NCBI RefSeq assembly: GCF_000691165.1
Contig: NZ_ASJD01000001.1
Location: 682,001 to 746,000, forward strand
Length of the DNA: 64,000 nt
DNA from: Bacillus safensis FO-36b
GTDB taxonomy: Bacteria > Bacillota > Bacilli > Bacillales > Bacillaceae
Direction: 5' to 3'
The position numbers and the translations under genes were made by a program. The notes below the pieces were generated by a model. That model was not told the origin of the DNA, did not search any database, and saw nothing but the letters and a program-made list of their open reading frames with translations. Of the stretch, positions 47,928 through 56,891 are shown in pieces (within the stretch, counting starts at the first letter, position 1; each line of letters begins with the position of its first letter).

Positions 47928-48433
47928 TCATTTGGCTCGTCATTGGTTTCTTCGTTTGTCAGCGGCTTATTGAAATGCTTGTGGCTAAAAGAAATGAAAA
48001 GAAAGTAAAAGCGATCGGTGCCATTGAATTTGGTGCAAGTCATTATCCTTATATGGTCGCTATGCATGCGGGCTTTTTTCTCTCACTTATGGTTGAGGTA
48101 TGGGGGTTAAACAGGCCGCCGTCTCGCTATTTTCTTGTGCTTCTCGTTTTCCTGCTGGCCGCACAGTTGATTCGATACTGGGCATTATGTTCTCTTGGGA
48201 CGTATTGGAATACAAAGATTTTAGTTGTACCAAATGCGATGATGGTGAAAAAAGGACCTTATCGCTGGTTAAAGCATCCTAACTATGTCGTGGTGGCGAT
48301 TGAGCTTTTGCTGATCCCGCTTTTGTTTAATGCTTATTTTACCGCCATTTTGTTCACATGTTTAAATGCATGGATGATGGCTGTGAGAATTCAAACAGAA
48401 GAGAAAGCGCTCAATCAGTATTTGTTAAATTAA
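47924..48433 (+). CDS. bpsB: Alkylpyrone O-methyltransferase BpsB (YpbQ)
   Basis: A 169-aa integral membrane methyltransferase of the isoprenylcysteine carboxyl methyltransferase (ICMT) family. About four membrane segments surround the signature LKHPNYVVVAIEL and a late EEKAL motif for SAM. It methylates the polyketide made by BpsA. The ATG at 47924 follows GGGAGGAGG and overlaps the bpsA stop codon. Confidence 0.93.
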   Translation: MIIWLVIGFFVCQRLIEMLVAKRNEKKVKAIGAIEFGASHYPYMVAMHAGFFLSLMVEVWGLNRPPSRYFLVLLVFLLAAQLIRYWALCSLGTYWNTKILVVPNAMMVKKGPYRWLKHPNYVVVAIELLLIPLLFNAYFTAILFTCLNAWMMAVRIQTEEKALNQYLLN

Positions 48434-48435
48434 TA

Positions 48436-48487
48436 TTGAAAATCATTATCAATTGTGATACACTTTCATTAATGATAAGCATTCTCA
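48436..48487 (+). promoter_or_regulatory. Promoter with two Fur boxes
   Basis: TTGAAA (48436-48441), 17-bp spacer, TG-extended TACACT (48459-48464). Fur box 1, TGAAAATCATTATCA (48437-48451), matches the 7-1-7 consensus TGATAATNATTATCA at all but one defined base and covers the -35. Fur box 2, TGATAAGCATTCTCA (48473-48487), has two mismatches and covers the start of transcription. Iron-bound Fur would repress the downstream micropeptide gene. Confidence 0.85.
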
Positions 48488-48512
48488 ATCACGAAGGATG
48501 GACGGTGATCAC

Positions 48513-48605
48513 ATGACAATGGTTTTCTTACTCGGTACGGTCTGTGTATACAGCCTATTAATTGGCTTCGTATTAAAAGGTGTTTCTAAAAAATCTGCTT
48601 CCTGA
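48513..48605 (+). CDS. Fur-regulated small membrane peptide, FbpC candidate
   Basis: A 30-aa peptide (MTMVFLLGTV to KGVSKKSAS): one hydrophobic helix (about residues 3-20) and a basic tail. It lies between bpsB and dynA behind two Fur boxes. B. subtilis makes three small Fur-regulated proteins (FbpA, FbpB, FbpC) that act with the FsrA small RNA in the iron-sparing response; FbpC is of similar size and I believe in a similar place. Identity as FbpC is inference. The ribosome binding site is weak (GGTGATC). Confidence 0.65.
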   Translation: MTMVFLLGTVCVYSLLIGFVLKGVSKKSAS

Positions 48606-48648
48606 TCGCAGTCAATTGCGACTGATCGGGAAGCAGATTTTTTTTATT
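48591..48648 (+). terminator. Intrinsic terminator after the Fur-regulated peptide
   Basis: AATCTGCTTCC and GGAAGCAGATT form the outer stem with an inner GCAGTC/GACTG arm, followed by T8. The stem overlaps the end of the peptide gene. Confidence 0.9.
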
Positions 48649-48738
48649 TCCTCAGATCAGAAGAAAAATCTCTTCATTTTGTGTAAAATGGTATCACATA
48701 CATAACTGACTTTTCTAAAAACAAAGGGGTTTATCGTC

Positions 48739-51700
48739 ATGGAAGACTTGTCTATTCGAGATTCGCTCGTTCAAACTACAGGTGCTTTATATCAAAGCCT
48801 TCTTAAAAGGGATGATCATGAACGCGCAGCCAAACTTGCATCGATTATCAAAAAGGAAGCAGAAGAAGAAGTGTATATCGCATTTACCGGCCACTATTCA
48901 GCTGGAAAGTCATCTCTTGTGAATCATCTGCTTCATGATCACATCCTGCCAACGAGTCCAATTCCAACAAGTGCCAACTTGGTCGTCGTGAGGAAAGGGA
49001 AGAGTGAAGTAAAGCTTCACACCTCAGATGGCCGCTTTGCAAAAATGAGCGGTTCTTATGATAAAGAAGCAGTTCAGCGTTTTTGTAAGGATGGAGAACA
49101 GATTGAAATGGTGGAAATTAGCGGGGACTATAGAGGACTGGAAGAAAAGGTAGCAGTGATTGATACGCCCGGAATTGATTCAACGGATCATGCTCACTTT
49201 TTATCTGCTGCGTCTATTCTTCATCAAGCAGATGCTCTTTTTTATGTCGTTCATTACAACCATGTTCATTCTGAGGAAAACATTCGTTTCATTCGCTCCA
49301 TTAAAGAGAAAGTGCCAAATCTTTATTTCATCGTCAATCAAGTCGATCGACATGATGAGCATGAGACAGCATTTGAAGACTACAAAAATCAAGTAGTTGA
49401 TATGCTTCAAAAAGAAGGCATTGAAGAAGAACATCTATACTTTACATCTGTAACCGATGAGTCGCATCCAAGAAACGAAATGATTCGTTTAATCGAGAAA
49501 CTGCAAGAATTACAAACATTGCCGAAAGCATCGCTTCGCGCCTATACCGAGCAGAAAATAGAGCATGTTTTAAAAGAACATATTGACTCATTAAAAGAAG
49601 AGCTGCAGGAAGAGGATCTGGATTTACAGCTTCAAGAAAAAAGAAAAGAAGTGAAGGAACTTGAAGCGAGAAGCAGCTTCATTGAAAATGGAGCAAAACA
49701 GTTAGAAGATGAAGTGTCTTCTGAAGTCGAGAACATTTTAAAAAATGCAAATCTAACCCCATTTAAAATGAGGGAGCTCGCAAGTGATTATATTGAATCG
49801 AAAGCACCTGGCTTTAAGGTAGGTCTGCTGTTCGCTAAAAATAAAACCGAGCAGGAAAAAGAAAAGCGGGCGAACGAGTTCTTAGCAGATGTCAAAGCAA
49901 GAATGAAAGCAGAAGTAGACTGGCATATTGCTGAGCTGCTCAAAAAAGAAGTCAAGAAACATCAGCTTGGTGAAGAGCTATTAAATCAAGTGATGGCATT
50001 TGAAACACCTGTAGAAGAATCACTGCTTGAAAACGTGATCCATCACGGTGCGACATTTTCAAATGAATACGTTTTGCAATATGCAAAAGATGCGGGTGAA
50101 GCACTGAAAAGACAGACGAAACAGAAAGCAATACCATTGATTGAACAAATGACCGAGATGCTGAAAACCCAGCTCCTGAATGAAAAGGGAAAGCAGCAAG
50201 ATAAATGGGTCCAGGCAGCACAGGAGCTCCAAGCGCTGGAGCAATGCATGGAAAAAAATGATCACATCAGAAAAGATATTGAGCATGTATGGGATATATG
50301 GCAAAACGGAACAAATGAGCAGATCGAAGAAGATTGGTTTTATGTGAAAAAACACCGGATGCAGCATGACGAGCTAAATCAGAATCAAACATCAACTCAT
50401 ACCGAAGAAAGCGAAAAAGAAAATCAGCAGCAGACAGAGCTTGATCAAATGCGACAATCACAGCATATCCCGACAGCGCAGTCGATTGACCAGTTTGAGC
50501 AGCTTTCTCAAATTTTAATGCCATTAAACGCGCTTGGGTCTCAAAGAAAGTCCTTTGAAAAACGAACAAAGCGGTTGCAAGCGAAGGAATTTACACTCGC
50601 CTTATTCGGTGCTTTTAGTTCGGGGAAATCTTCGTTTGCCAATGCCCTTGTTGGGAGAAAGGTGCTGCCATCATCTCCTACACCAACGACGGCCACGATC
50701 AATAAGCTGACCCGGCCGACAGAAGACCATCCGCATGAAAGTGTGAAAGTGGTGTTTAAAACCGAGCAGGAAATATTAGAGGAGCTCGATCAAATTCTCG
50801 GTTATTCTATAACAGAAGAAAAGGGAGATACGTTTCAAGCGAAACTCGAGCGGACGCTGAAAAAAAGAGAGCTTGAACAGGATCACCGCATCATTGTTGA
50901 CCATTTTTTAAACGCTCATGAAACGTTCCGTGATTCGATTCAAAAACAAACGCCGCTCAATGTCACCCTGCAAGAATTAAAGCCATATGTGGCTGAAGAG
51001 GCTGTTTCTTGTGTGGTGAAGGAAGTGACGGTCTATTTAAGTACACCTTTAACAGATAAAGGACTGACGATTGTTGATACACCAGGCGCCAGCAGTATGA
51101 ATAAACGTCACACAGAGATTGCCTTTCAATATATGAAGGATGCTGATGCCCTTCTTTATTTAACTTACTACCAGCATTCTTTCTCAAAAGCAGACCGGTC
51201 ATTTTTACGTAAACTCGGGCTTGTAAAAGATTCATTTAGCATGGATAAAATGTTTTTTATTATCAATGCAGCTGACCTCGCAAAGGATCAAGCAGAGCTT
51301 GAAACCGTCTTTGACTATGTGAAAAATGAGCTCACAAAAGAAGGCATCAGGCACCCAAACCTTCATCACGTATCCAGCAAAGAAGAGATCGAAGGAAAGG
51401 GACAGTCGCCTTATAACCAGTATGCACAGCTTAGAACACAGCTCGACTATTTTATTGAGGAAGAATTAACGAAAGATGCGATTGAGCTTCTGTATTTTGA
51501 AGCTAGTACATTATGTAGAACAGTTGACAAGCTGCATGAGACGCTGCATCAGTCGGAAGATGAAAAGCAAGCAGAAAAGAAAAAGATAAACACATCCTAT
51601 GAAGCGATCGTTGATCAAATGAGCTATATTAAACGATCTAAGCTAGTGACAGAAAGTGTGAAAAAGGACTTGCACGAACAGCTTTACCACATTGTTCAGC

Positions 51701-52335
51701 GCTTGTCACTTTATGCTAATGATCTGTTAAAGACAGCCTTTTATCCTGGAATATCTCAAGGGGACTTCAGACAGGAGTTGAAAAAAGCGCTTGAACAGGC
51801 GCTAAAGGATTATGAATTTGAATTTGTACAGGAGATAAAAGCGCTTGATATTCGAATGGAATCGTTTATCACTCAATATTTCAAAGAGGAGTGGGAGAAA
51901 GGATTACAGGCTGCGTGTGCAGAAGATCCTTACTTTTCTCTCCGGCTGTCGCCGCCAGATGAGAAAAATGCCGAGCTGAAACAAATTGAAGTGGAAGCGG
52001 ACCTGACGCCGTTTGAGCCGCTCTTAAAGAAGCAAAAATCAGCGAAAGCTTTCTTTGAACAGAACGGGAAGGCAGCGTTTATAGAAGCGATTCGAGATGT
52101 TCTTTTCCAGTTAACGACGAAATGGGCAGATAAAGAAAAAGAAGAACTACAGAGCAGATACGATATGATGGTGAAGACCTTTACTGAAAGATATGAAACA
52201 GAAGCGCTCAAGCAGCTGAGTGAACAAAAACAAACATTTATCATGAGCTTGACGACAGATGCGAAAGAGCAGGCGATGATAGAACAAGTATACAAGCAAA
52301 CAAATGAATGGAAGAACCAGTTGAAAACCATTTGA
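48739..52335 (+). CDS. dynA: Bacterial dynamin DynA (YpbR), internally duplicated
   Basis: A 1198-aa fusion of two dynamin units. Unit 1 has G1 GHYSAGKSS (residues 51-59), DTPG switch and NQVD; unit 2 has G1 GAFSSGKSS near 623, VDTPGASS near 778 and a degenerate NAAD. Each GTPase domain is followed by long helical (stalk) regions. In B. subtilis DynA tethers and fuses membranes and protects against phage and membrane damage. It is monocistronic or leads a short unit with ypbS. Confidence 0.95.
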   Translation: MEDLSIRDSLVQTTGALYQSLLKRDDHERAAKLASIIKKEAEEEVYIAFTGHYSAGKSSLVNHLLHDHILPTSPIPTSANLVVVRKGKSEVKLHTSDGRFAKMSGSYDKEAVQRFCKDGEQIEMVEISGDYRGLEEKVAVIDTPGIDSTDHAHFLSAASILHQADALFYVVHYNHVHSEENIRFIRSIKEKVPNLYFIVNQVDRHDEHETAFEDYKNQVVDMLQKEGIEEEHLYFTSVTDESHPRNEMIRLIEKLQELQTLPKASLRAYTEQKIEHVLKEHIDSLKEELQEEDLDLQLQEKRKEVKELEARSSFIENGAKQLEDEVSSEVENILKNANLTPFKMRELASDYIESKAPGFKVGLLFAKNKTEQEKEKRANEFLADVKARMKAEVDWHIAELLKKEVKKHQLGEELLNQVMAFETPVEESLLENVIHHGATFSNEYVLQYAKDAGEALKRQTKQKAIPLIEQMTEMLKTQLLNEKGKQQDKWVQAAQELQALEQCMEKNDHIRKDIEHVWDIWQNGTNEQIEEDWFYVKKHRMQHDELNQNQTSTHTEESEKENQQQTELDQMRQSQHIPTAQSIDQFEQLSQILMPLNALGSQRKSFEKRTKRLQAKEFTLALFGAFSSGKSSFANALVGRKVLPSSPTPTTATINKLTRPTEDHPHESVKVVFKTEQEILEELDQILGYSITEEKGDTFQAKLERTLKKRELEQDHRIIVDHFLNAHETFRDSIQKQTPLNVTLQELKPYVAEEAVSCVVKEVTVYLSTPLTDKGLTIVDTPGASSMNKRHTEIAFQYMKDADALLYLTYYQHSFSKADRSFLRKLGLVKDSFSMDKMFFIINAADLAKDQAELETVFDYVKNELTKEGIRHPNLHHVSSKEEIEGKGQSPYNQYAQLRTQLDYFIEEELTKDAIELLYFEASTLCRTVDKLHETLHQSEDEKQAEKKKINTSYEAIVDQMSYIKRSKLVTESVKKDLHEQLYHIVQRLSLYANDLLKTAFYPGISQGDFRQELKKALEQALKDYEFEFVQEIKALDIRMESFITQYFKEEWEKGLQAACAEDPYFSLRLSPPDEKNAELKQIEVEADLTPFEPLLKKQKSAKAFFEQNGKAAFIEAIRDVLFQLTTKWADKEKEELQSRYDMMVKTFTERYETEALKQLSEQKQTFIMSLTTDAKEQAMIEQVYKQTNEWKNQLKTI

Positions 52336-52376
52336 TTCATGATAGACTATATAAAAAAGAAAGCAGTTGATAAAAA

Positions 52377-52640
52377 ATGACGAGCGTACACGAAGAAATT
52401 TCCGCACATTCACAAAAACAGAATGCTCATATCAAATCGTTTCTTGCGCTTGAGCAGAAAAGAGAGCAGGCAATAGAGACTGCTGTTTTGAAGTGTGAGC
52501 AAAACGAGCCATTTACAACTGACGAGATCAATGAAATTACTTCGAAGATGAATGAGCTTGCACGAGGCGGAATTGTTCCGCTGCGTAAGCATGTCACGAT
52601 TGATATGGTCAGGGAGTATGTCGAACGAAAACAGAAGTAA
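52377..52640 (+). CDS. ypbS: DUF2533 family protein YpbS
   Basis: An 87-aa helical, charged protein with the conserved tail GIVPLRKHVTIDMVREYV. Location after dynA and length fit B. subtilis ypbS (DUF2533), of unknown function. Its ribosome binding site is weak. Confidence 0.82.
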   Translation: MTSVHEEISAHSQKQNAHIKSFLALEQKREQAIETAVLKCEQNEPFTTDEINEITSKMNELARGGIVPLRKHVTIDMVREYVERKQK

Positions 52641-52698
52641 AGAGTAACTTTCTCTTTTTTGGTCATCTTAACAAGTGAACCGAGAAAGGGGAATGATG

Positions 52699-52809
52699 AT
52701 GGAAAAAAAACAGCATGCAAAAAAGCAGGATGAGCGTCATCCTAAACAAAAAGAGATGCCGTCCTACGCAGAAGCAGAATCGAAAAAAATGCAATACGGT
52801 CAAAAGTAA
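52699..52809 (+). CDS. Small hydrophilic protein, 36 aa
   Basis: Very rich in Lys, Gln and Glu with no hydrophobic core (MEKKQHAKKQ at the start, KKMQYGQK at the end), a composition like minor spore or disordered proteins. GAAAGGGG lies eight bases before the third of three consecutive ATGs (52699), and a terminator follows at once. I do not recognise it. Confidence 0.6.
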   Translation: MEKKQHAKKQDERHPKQKEMPSYAEAESKKMQYGQK

Positions 52810-52814
52810 TCCCC

Positions 52815-52856
52815 AGGTGCCACTTCTTTTCCAAAAGAAGAAGGCGCCTTTTTTAT
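52815..52856 (+). terminator. Intrinsic terminator after the 36-aa gene
   Basis: AGGTGCC and GGCGCCT close an imperfect stem with an inner CTTCTTTT/AAAAGAAG arm, followed by T6. Confidence 0.75.
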
Positions 52857-52917
52857 GTCGAATTCTATGTTCTATGATAGAATAGGAGTATTGTTTTGAA
52901 AAAGGGAGTTTATAAGA

Positions 52918-53805
52918 ATGAATAAACACGTATTGCTTGTTGATGGCATGGCGCTTCTATTCAGATCGTTTTATGCAACGGCTGTCCATCGAAATTTTAT
53001 GATAAATGATCACGGTGTCCCGACGAATGGAGTAAATGGCTATTTGAAGCATTTATTAACCGCTGTTCAAACATTTGAGCCAACCCATATTGTTTGCTGC
53101 TGGGATATGGGAAGCCAAACATACCGAAATGAATTGTTTCAAGATTATAAAGCAAATCGAGGAGAGGCACCTGTCGAGCTCATTCCGCAATTCGATTTAG
53201 CAAAGGAAGCGACAGAAGAACTAGGAATTGTAAATGTTGGTATAAAGGGCTTTGAGGCAGATGATTGTATCGGCACGCTGGCGGCAGTCTATCAGAATGA
53301 AGCACGTGTGACTGTCCTAACTGGGGACAGAGATTTGCTGCAAATATTGAATGAACAAGTGACGGTTGCTCTAATGCAAAAAGGAATCGGGAACTATAAA
53401 CATTATACTAAAGCTTTATTTGAAGAGGAAATGGGCATCTCTCCAAAGGCGCTGATCGATATGAAAGCACTTATGGGGGATTCAAGTGATAATTACCCAG
53501 GCGTCAAAGGAATCGGAGAAAAAACAGCATTAAAATTTATTCAAACATATCAAACCATTGACGGATTATTAGAAAATGTTCATGAACTAACGGCTGCCCA
53601 GCAAAAGAAAATGCAAGCAGGATTAGAAGATTTGAAGCTTTCCCGTTTATTGGCAGAGATCAAATGTGATGTCCCGCTGAGCTGTCCAATAGATGAGACG
53701 AAGGTGAACATCAATCAAGAACGGGCTGCTGCCATGCTGAGATACCATCAAATCAAAGGAATTGAACCGATGGTGAATCGGTTAAGTAAAATAGAGATCA
53801 GCTAA
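52918..53805 (+). CDS. ypcP: 5'-3' exonuclease/flap endonuclease YpcP
   Basis: A 295-aa nuclease like the N-terminal domain of DNA polymerase I. Metal-binding motifs are LLVDGMALLFRSF at the N-terminus, FEADDCIGTLA near residue 116, TGDRDLLQ near 139 and the H3TH DSSDNYPGVKGIGEKTA near 188. It processes RNA primers and Okazaki flaps. The ribosome binding site AAAGGGAG is good. Confidence 0.94.
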   Translation: MNKHVLLVDGMALLFRSFYATAVHRNFMINDHGVPTNGVNGYLKHLLTAVQTFEPTHIVCCWDMGSQTYRNELFQDYKANRGEAPVELIPQFDLAKEATEELGIVNVGIKGFEADDCIGTLAAVYQNEARVTVLTGDRDLLQILNEQVTVALMQKGIGNYKHYTKALFEEEMGISPKALIDMKALMGDSSDNYPGVKGIGEKTALKFIQTYQTIDGLLENVHELTAAQQKKMQAGLEDLKLSRLLAEIKCDVPLSCPIDETKVNINQERAAAMLRYHQIKGIEPMVNRLSKIEIS

Positions 53806-53819
53806 GCTGATCCCTACAT

Positions 53820-53945
53820 TCATCTTTTTGTATTGCTTTTCTTCGCTCTATTTTCGAGCTGAGATAGTGGCTGCTTATCTTTTGTTTGCGCATCACCTTG
53901 AGGCGTTGTCCCATTTGTGACACGACCTTTATTTTCTTTATCCAA
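53820..53945 (-). CDS. sspL: Small acid-soluble spore protein L
   Basis: A 41-aa hydrophilic protein starting at a TTG after GAGGTGAT. It contains KGRVTNGTTPQGDA and ends ENRAKKSNTKR, which agrees with B. subtilis SspL (KGRLTGGVTPQGD and ERAKKSNTKR from memory). It is a minor spore-core protein. It is convergent with ypcP and follows the ypdPQ terminator. Confidence 0.92.
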   Translation of the reverse strand: MDKENKGRVTNGTTPQGDAQTKDKQPLSQLENRAKKSNTKR

Positions 53946-53978
53946 TCAGTATCACCTCATACATTAGCATAACCGAAA

Positions 53979-54015
53979 AAAAGCGATTCATCCTTTAGAA
54001 AGGTGAATCGCTTTT
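53979..54015 (-). terminator. Terminator of the ypdPQ operon
   Basis: On the minus strand AAAAGCGATTCA and TGAATCGCTTTT form a 12-bp stem with a 13-nt loop and a T7 run; the stem overlaps the ypdQ stop codon. Confidence 0.85.
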
Positions 54016-54383
54016 CTAGCGAGCTGATCAGCTACATGATTTTCCTTGCTTGGAATCCACTTAATGAAAAATAAATCAAACTGGCTTTGAAGCTCGATCA
54101 TCTCTTTTATAAAATGCTGAAAGGCTGGATTTTTAGCAAATCCTGCATTGGCTGCACGGTCAACTACCTGTGAATCTGTTCGAAACGAAACGGATCGCAG
54201 TCCTTTTTCTACGCAGATTTTCATCCCTTCAATGAGAGCGGAAAATTCTGCTTCGTGATTGCTCATTGATCCAAGAGGAATCGAGAAAGATTCTGCCTTT
54301 CCATCATATTTAATGAAAATGCCGATGCCAGAAGGACCCGGATTACCTGCGCTAGCACCATCAATGTATATTTCAGCTGGCAA
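53988..54383 (-). CDS. ypdQ: RNase HI-like protein YpdQ
   Basis: A 131-aa RNase H fold protein. [14 protein letters not shown] (Asp8), NHEAEF (Glu46), RTDSQVV (Asp70) and a final HVADQLAR are at the positions of the four catalytic acidic residues. It starts at a TTG after AAGGGTG, with the site inside the end of ypdP. Activity is uncertain; B. subtilis relies mainly on RnhB and RnhC. Confidence 0.88.
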   Translation of the reverse strand: MPAEIYIDGASAGNPGPSGIGIFIKYDGKAESFSIPLGSMSNHEAEFSALIEGMKICVEKGLRSVSFRTDSQVVDRAANAGFAKNPAFQHFIKEMIELQSQFDLFFIKWIPSKENHVADQLARKAIHLSKG

Positions 54384-54384
54384 T

Positions 54385-55074
54385 TTATTTCACCCTTTCA
54401 TCAAGCGGAACCATTTTTTTCGCTGCATACGCGTATGGTGTCGCAATCGCGGCGACGATAAATTTAATCACATAAGTCGTGATGAAGATTTCGATCCATA
54501 CATGAAATGGATAGGTGCCAAGAAAGGCAATTGTTGTGAAGATCAGTGTATCAAGCAGCTGGCTGATCATCGTACTTCCAGCGTTGCGCACCCAGAGCGC
54601 ACCATCGGAAGGAAATATCCGGCGAATAAACGAATATACATAAACATCTAACATTTGACTGATGATATAAGCAGCAAGACTGCCAAGTGCGACCCTTGGC
54701 ATAAAGCCAAAAATGGTTTCCAGGGATGTTTGAGAAATGTCGGATGGAGCGGGATGGAAAAGTAAAGCCTCCTGCATGACAACGGTTAGTGTTAAAAGAG
54801 TGGCAAAACCAATCCAGACAGCTTTTCTCGCTTCATTTTGTCCATATTTTTCATTCAATACGTCCGTTGCAAAAAACACACTGCCATATAAAATGTTTCC
54901 AAGTGTTGCCGTTAAGCCAAACAATTCAACGGTTTTGACCACTTGTAAATTTGCAGCCACCGTCGCAAAGCCAATCCAGACGAAAAGGCCCATCTTGCCA
55001 AATCCTTTATAAAATAGAAGAACAATGATAAAATTAATGATCGCAAATAAGATCCAAATACCTTCATTAAACAA
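54385..55074 (-). CDS. ypdP: Queuosine precursor transporter family protein YpdP
   Basis: A 229-aa membrane protein (about six helices) of the VUT/YhhQ (DUF165) family, which imports queuine precursors such as preQ0 and preQ1. [12 protein letters not shown] near residue 70 and a late [14 protein letters not shown] are family signatures. It starts at a TTG after AAGGAAG and is coupled with ypdQ. No preQ1 riboswitch is seen upstream. Confidence 0.88.
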   Translation of the reverse strand: MFNEGIWILFAIINFIIVLLFYKGFGKMGLFVWIGFATVAANLQVVKTVELFGLTATLGNILYGSVFFATDVLNEKYGQNEARKAVWIGFATLLTLTVVMQEALLFHPAPSDISQTSLETIFGFMPRVALGSLAAYIISQMLDVYVYSFIRRIFPSDGALWVRNAGSTMISQLLDTLIFTTIAFLGTYPFHVWIEIFITTYVIKFIVAAIATPYAYAAKKMVPLDERVK

Positions 55075-55168
55075 GTGACATGAACTTCCTTTCTCATTGT
55101 GAAATGTAACTTTTTGATTATAGCATAACGAACGTTTACCTTAAAAGCACGGGAAGGCGATGTGATCA

Positions 55169-55840
55169 ATGAAATTAAGAGCACACTATACAATGAAAGT
55201 GAAATCGATTGGGTCCATTGCTTTTTTCCAAGAAGATTGGATGGAGCTAAAAGAGGCCTTGATTTTAGCCAAACATATCGACAAAAAAGAACCACAGTCA
55301 CTCCTATCATTTGAAGATGAAAAAGGGGCGATGTGGTCTATTAAAGAACTTGAAAAGCTAAATGAAGAACTAAAGCTTGAACCTGATCAGCTTCAGGTCT
55401 ATTTTGATGCAAGTTTTCACAAAGAAACAGGCGACTCTGGTCTTGGGGTTGTCGTTTACTATAAGCTCGGAGAAGATGCTTATCGTTTGAGAAAAAATCA
55501 GCCCTTCCAAGGAATCACCAATAATGAAGCAGAGTATGCAGCTTTATTTGAGGCTGTCAAAGCTTTAAAAGACCTTGGAGCAAGCAGAAATTCTGTCACG
55601 ATTAGAGGCGATTCACTTGTTGTCATGAATCAGTTAAAAGGAGAATGGCCTTGTTATGATGATATACATAACAAATGGCTCGACCGGATTGAAGCGGCTT
55701 TAAAGGAGCTGAGGCTTACGCCAACATATGAAGTCATCGATCGTAAACAAAATGCAGAAGCGGATCAGCTTGCAAGGCAGATGCTTGCAGACGTTCCAAT
55801 TGAAAGTAAATTGAAATTAGAAGCAGACGGAGCTGAATAA
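55169..55840 (+). CDS. ypeP: RNase HI-like protein YpeP with an N-terminal extension
   Basis: A 223-aa protein. Residues 1-70 form an extension of unknown role; residues 75-210 are an RNase H domain with YFDASFHKETG, NNEAEYAAL, RGDSLVV and NAEADQLAR, so all four acidic positions are kept. It is divergent from ypdP and coupled to ypeQ. The first ATG (55169) has a poorly placed ribosome binding site, and the ATG at 55193 is an alternative. Confidence 0.87.
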   Translation: MKLRAHYTMKVKSIGSIAFFQEDWMELKEALILAKHIDKKEPQSLLSFEDEKGAMWSIKELEKLNEELKLEPDQLQVYFDASFHKETGDSGLGVVVYYKLGEDAYRLRKNQPFQGITNNEAEYAALFEAVKALKDLGASRNSVTIRGDSLVVMNQLKGEWPCYDDIHNKWLDRIEAALKELRLTPTYEVIDRKQNAEADQLARQMLADVPIESKLKLEADGAE

Positions 55841-55841
55841 T

Positions 55842-56024
55842 GTGGATAAAAAAACAGCAGTACAAGAATTGACGGATCTCCAAGACACGTATTGTTCAGA
55901 TTGTTTGATTAAGAAGCACTTTCGAAAAGAATATGGAAAAAAATACGCCCACTCCTTTTGTATTCAGCAATGCACAGTAGGAGAGAAAATAAAAGAATAC
56001 GGACAGACGCTGCTTAAAAAGTAA
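55842..56024 (+). CDS. ypeQ: Small zinc-finger-like protein YpeQ
   Basis: A 60-aa protein starting at a GTG one base after the ypeP stop codon. Four cysteines (CSDC and later CIQQC) plus basic residues suggest a zinc-binding fold. It matches the size and place of B. subtilis YpeQ (DUF2602). The function is unknown; co-translation with an RNase H-like protein may point to nucleic acids. Confidence 0.8.
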   Translation: MDKKTAVQELTDLQDTYCSDCLIKKHFRKEYGKKYAHSFCIQQCTVGEKIKEYGQTLLKK

Positions 56025-56196
56025 GCGGCTGCCGCCCCGGTTTTCCCTGCTCAAACATCCGCTCATGAAAAAAAACGGATAGAATGTGTAAAAAGAGAAC
56101 ATATTCTGAAAAATGAGCCGATATAACTATAGAAAGTTTTGGTTGAGTTACTTTTTGACTAAGTGACGGATAATAGAGGAAAAGGGGAAGGCCGGC

Positions 56197-56379
56197 ATGG
56201 ATAATAAGGATTTCGAAACGGTATTACATCGAACATTTCAAGAGGTATACAGCGATCTAGAGCAGCTAGTAGATGTAGCAAAGAAGGGAAGACCTTTTCT
56301 CGAAAAAGATATTTCTGAAATTGAACAACGACTGAAGCAAAATATTTTAGCAATTGAAATTCAGCTGAAAATCAAATAA
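56197..56379 (+). CDS. Small hypothetical protein, 60 aa
   Basis: A helical acidic protein (MDNKDFETVL, then YSDLEQLVDVAKKG) after the ribosome binding site AAAGGGGAAGG. A terminator shared with cspD follows. By position it may correspond to B. subtilis ypzA, but I cannot confirm this from sequence. Confidence 0.6.
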   Translation: MDNKDFETVLHRTFQEVYSDLEQLVDVAKKGRPFLEKDISEIEQRLKQNILAIEIQLKIK

Positions 56380-56400
56380 GAGAGGCATATGCCTCTCTTT
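56378..56400. terminator. Bidirectional terminator between the 60-aa gene and cspD
   Basis: AAGAGAGGC and GCCTCTCTT form a 9-bp stem with loop ATAT; T-rich on the plus side. Confidence 0.75.
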
Positions 56401-56430
56401 ATTTTGTCGTTTCATCATTGATTTAGTTGA

Positions 56431-56631
56431 TTAGATTTTTGTTACGTTTGCAGCTTGAGGTCCACGATTACCTTCAACGATTTCAAAAGAAACTTCTTGT
56501 CCTTCTTCTAAAGACTTGTAGCCGTCACCTTCGATAGCTGTGAAGTGAACGAATACATCGTCTCCGCCTTCAACTTCAATGAAGCCGAAACCTTTTTCAT
56601 TATTGAACCATTTTACTTTACCGTTTTGCAT
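56431..56631 (-). CDS. cspD: Cold shock protein CspD
   Basis: A 66-aa single OB-fold RNA chaperone with RNP1 KGFGFIEV and RNP2 VFVHFTAI. The N-terminus [10 protein letters not shown] is that of Bacillus CspD. It binds single-stranded RNA and keeps mRNA unfolded in the cold and in stationary phase. The ribosome binding site AGGAGGAAA is strong, and the leader is about 88 nt. Confidence 0.97.
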   Translation of the reverse strand: MQNGKVKWFNNEKGFGFIEVEGGDDVFVHFTAIEGDGYKSLEEGQEVSFEIVEGNRGPQAANVTKI

Positions 56632-56726
56632 ATTGCTTTTTCCTCCTAGTACTGTAGCACACCTTTTGGCATACTAAAAAAAATTTTCATCACCTAACGA
56701 CTTTGCAGTTGTTAAATGATGGTTCC

Positions 56727-56755
56727 ACTATACACCATCAAAAGTAAAGCGTCAA
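56727..56755 (-). promoter_or_regulatory. SigA-type promoter for cspD
   Basis: On the minus strand TTGACG (56755-56750), 17-bp spacer, TATAGT (56732-56727). The start would lie near 56720, giving a leader of about 88 nt before the ATG at 56631. Confidence 0.8.
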
Positions 56756-56788
56756 GCAGGCGAGCCAAATTTTGAGCAGAATGTTTGA

Positions 56789-56804
56789 TTTTTTTTTTTT
56801 TTTT
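56789..56804 (+). repeat. T16 homopolymer upstream of cspD
   Basis: Sixteen consecutive T on the plus strand (A16 relative to cspD), 33 bp upstream of the cspD -35. Exact length may vary between isolates or through sequencing error. Confidence 0.7.
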
Positions 56805-56891
56805 GGTGAATAACAATGAAATATAAAACGTTTTCGGAACCTCACGTGCAGCTTGTCCGTATATAAAAAAAATACAAAAAGAGGTGCAATC

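Noticed and set aside
55075..55168. preQ1 riboswitch before ypdP
   Set aside because: The 94-bp divergent region shows no preQ1 aptamer-like C-rich loop and A-rich tail in a suitable place.
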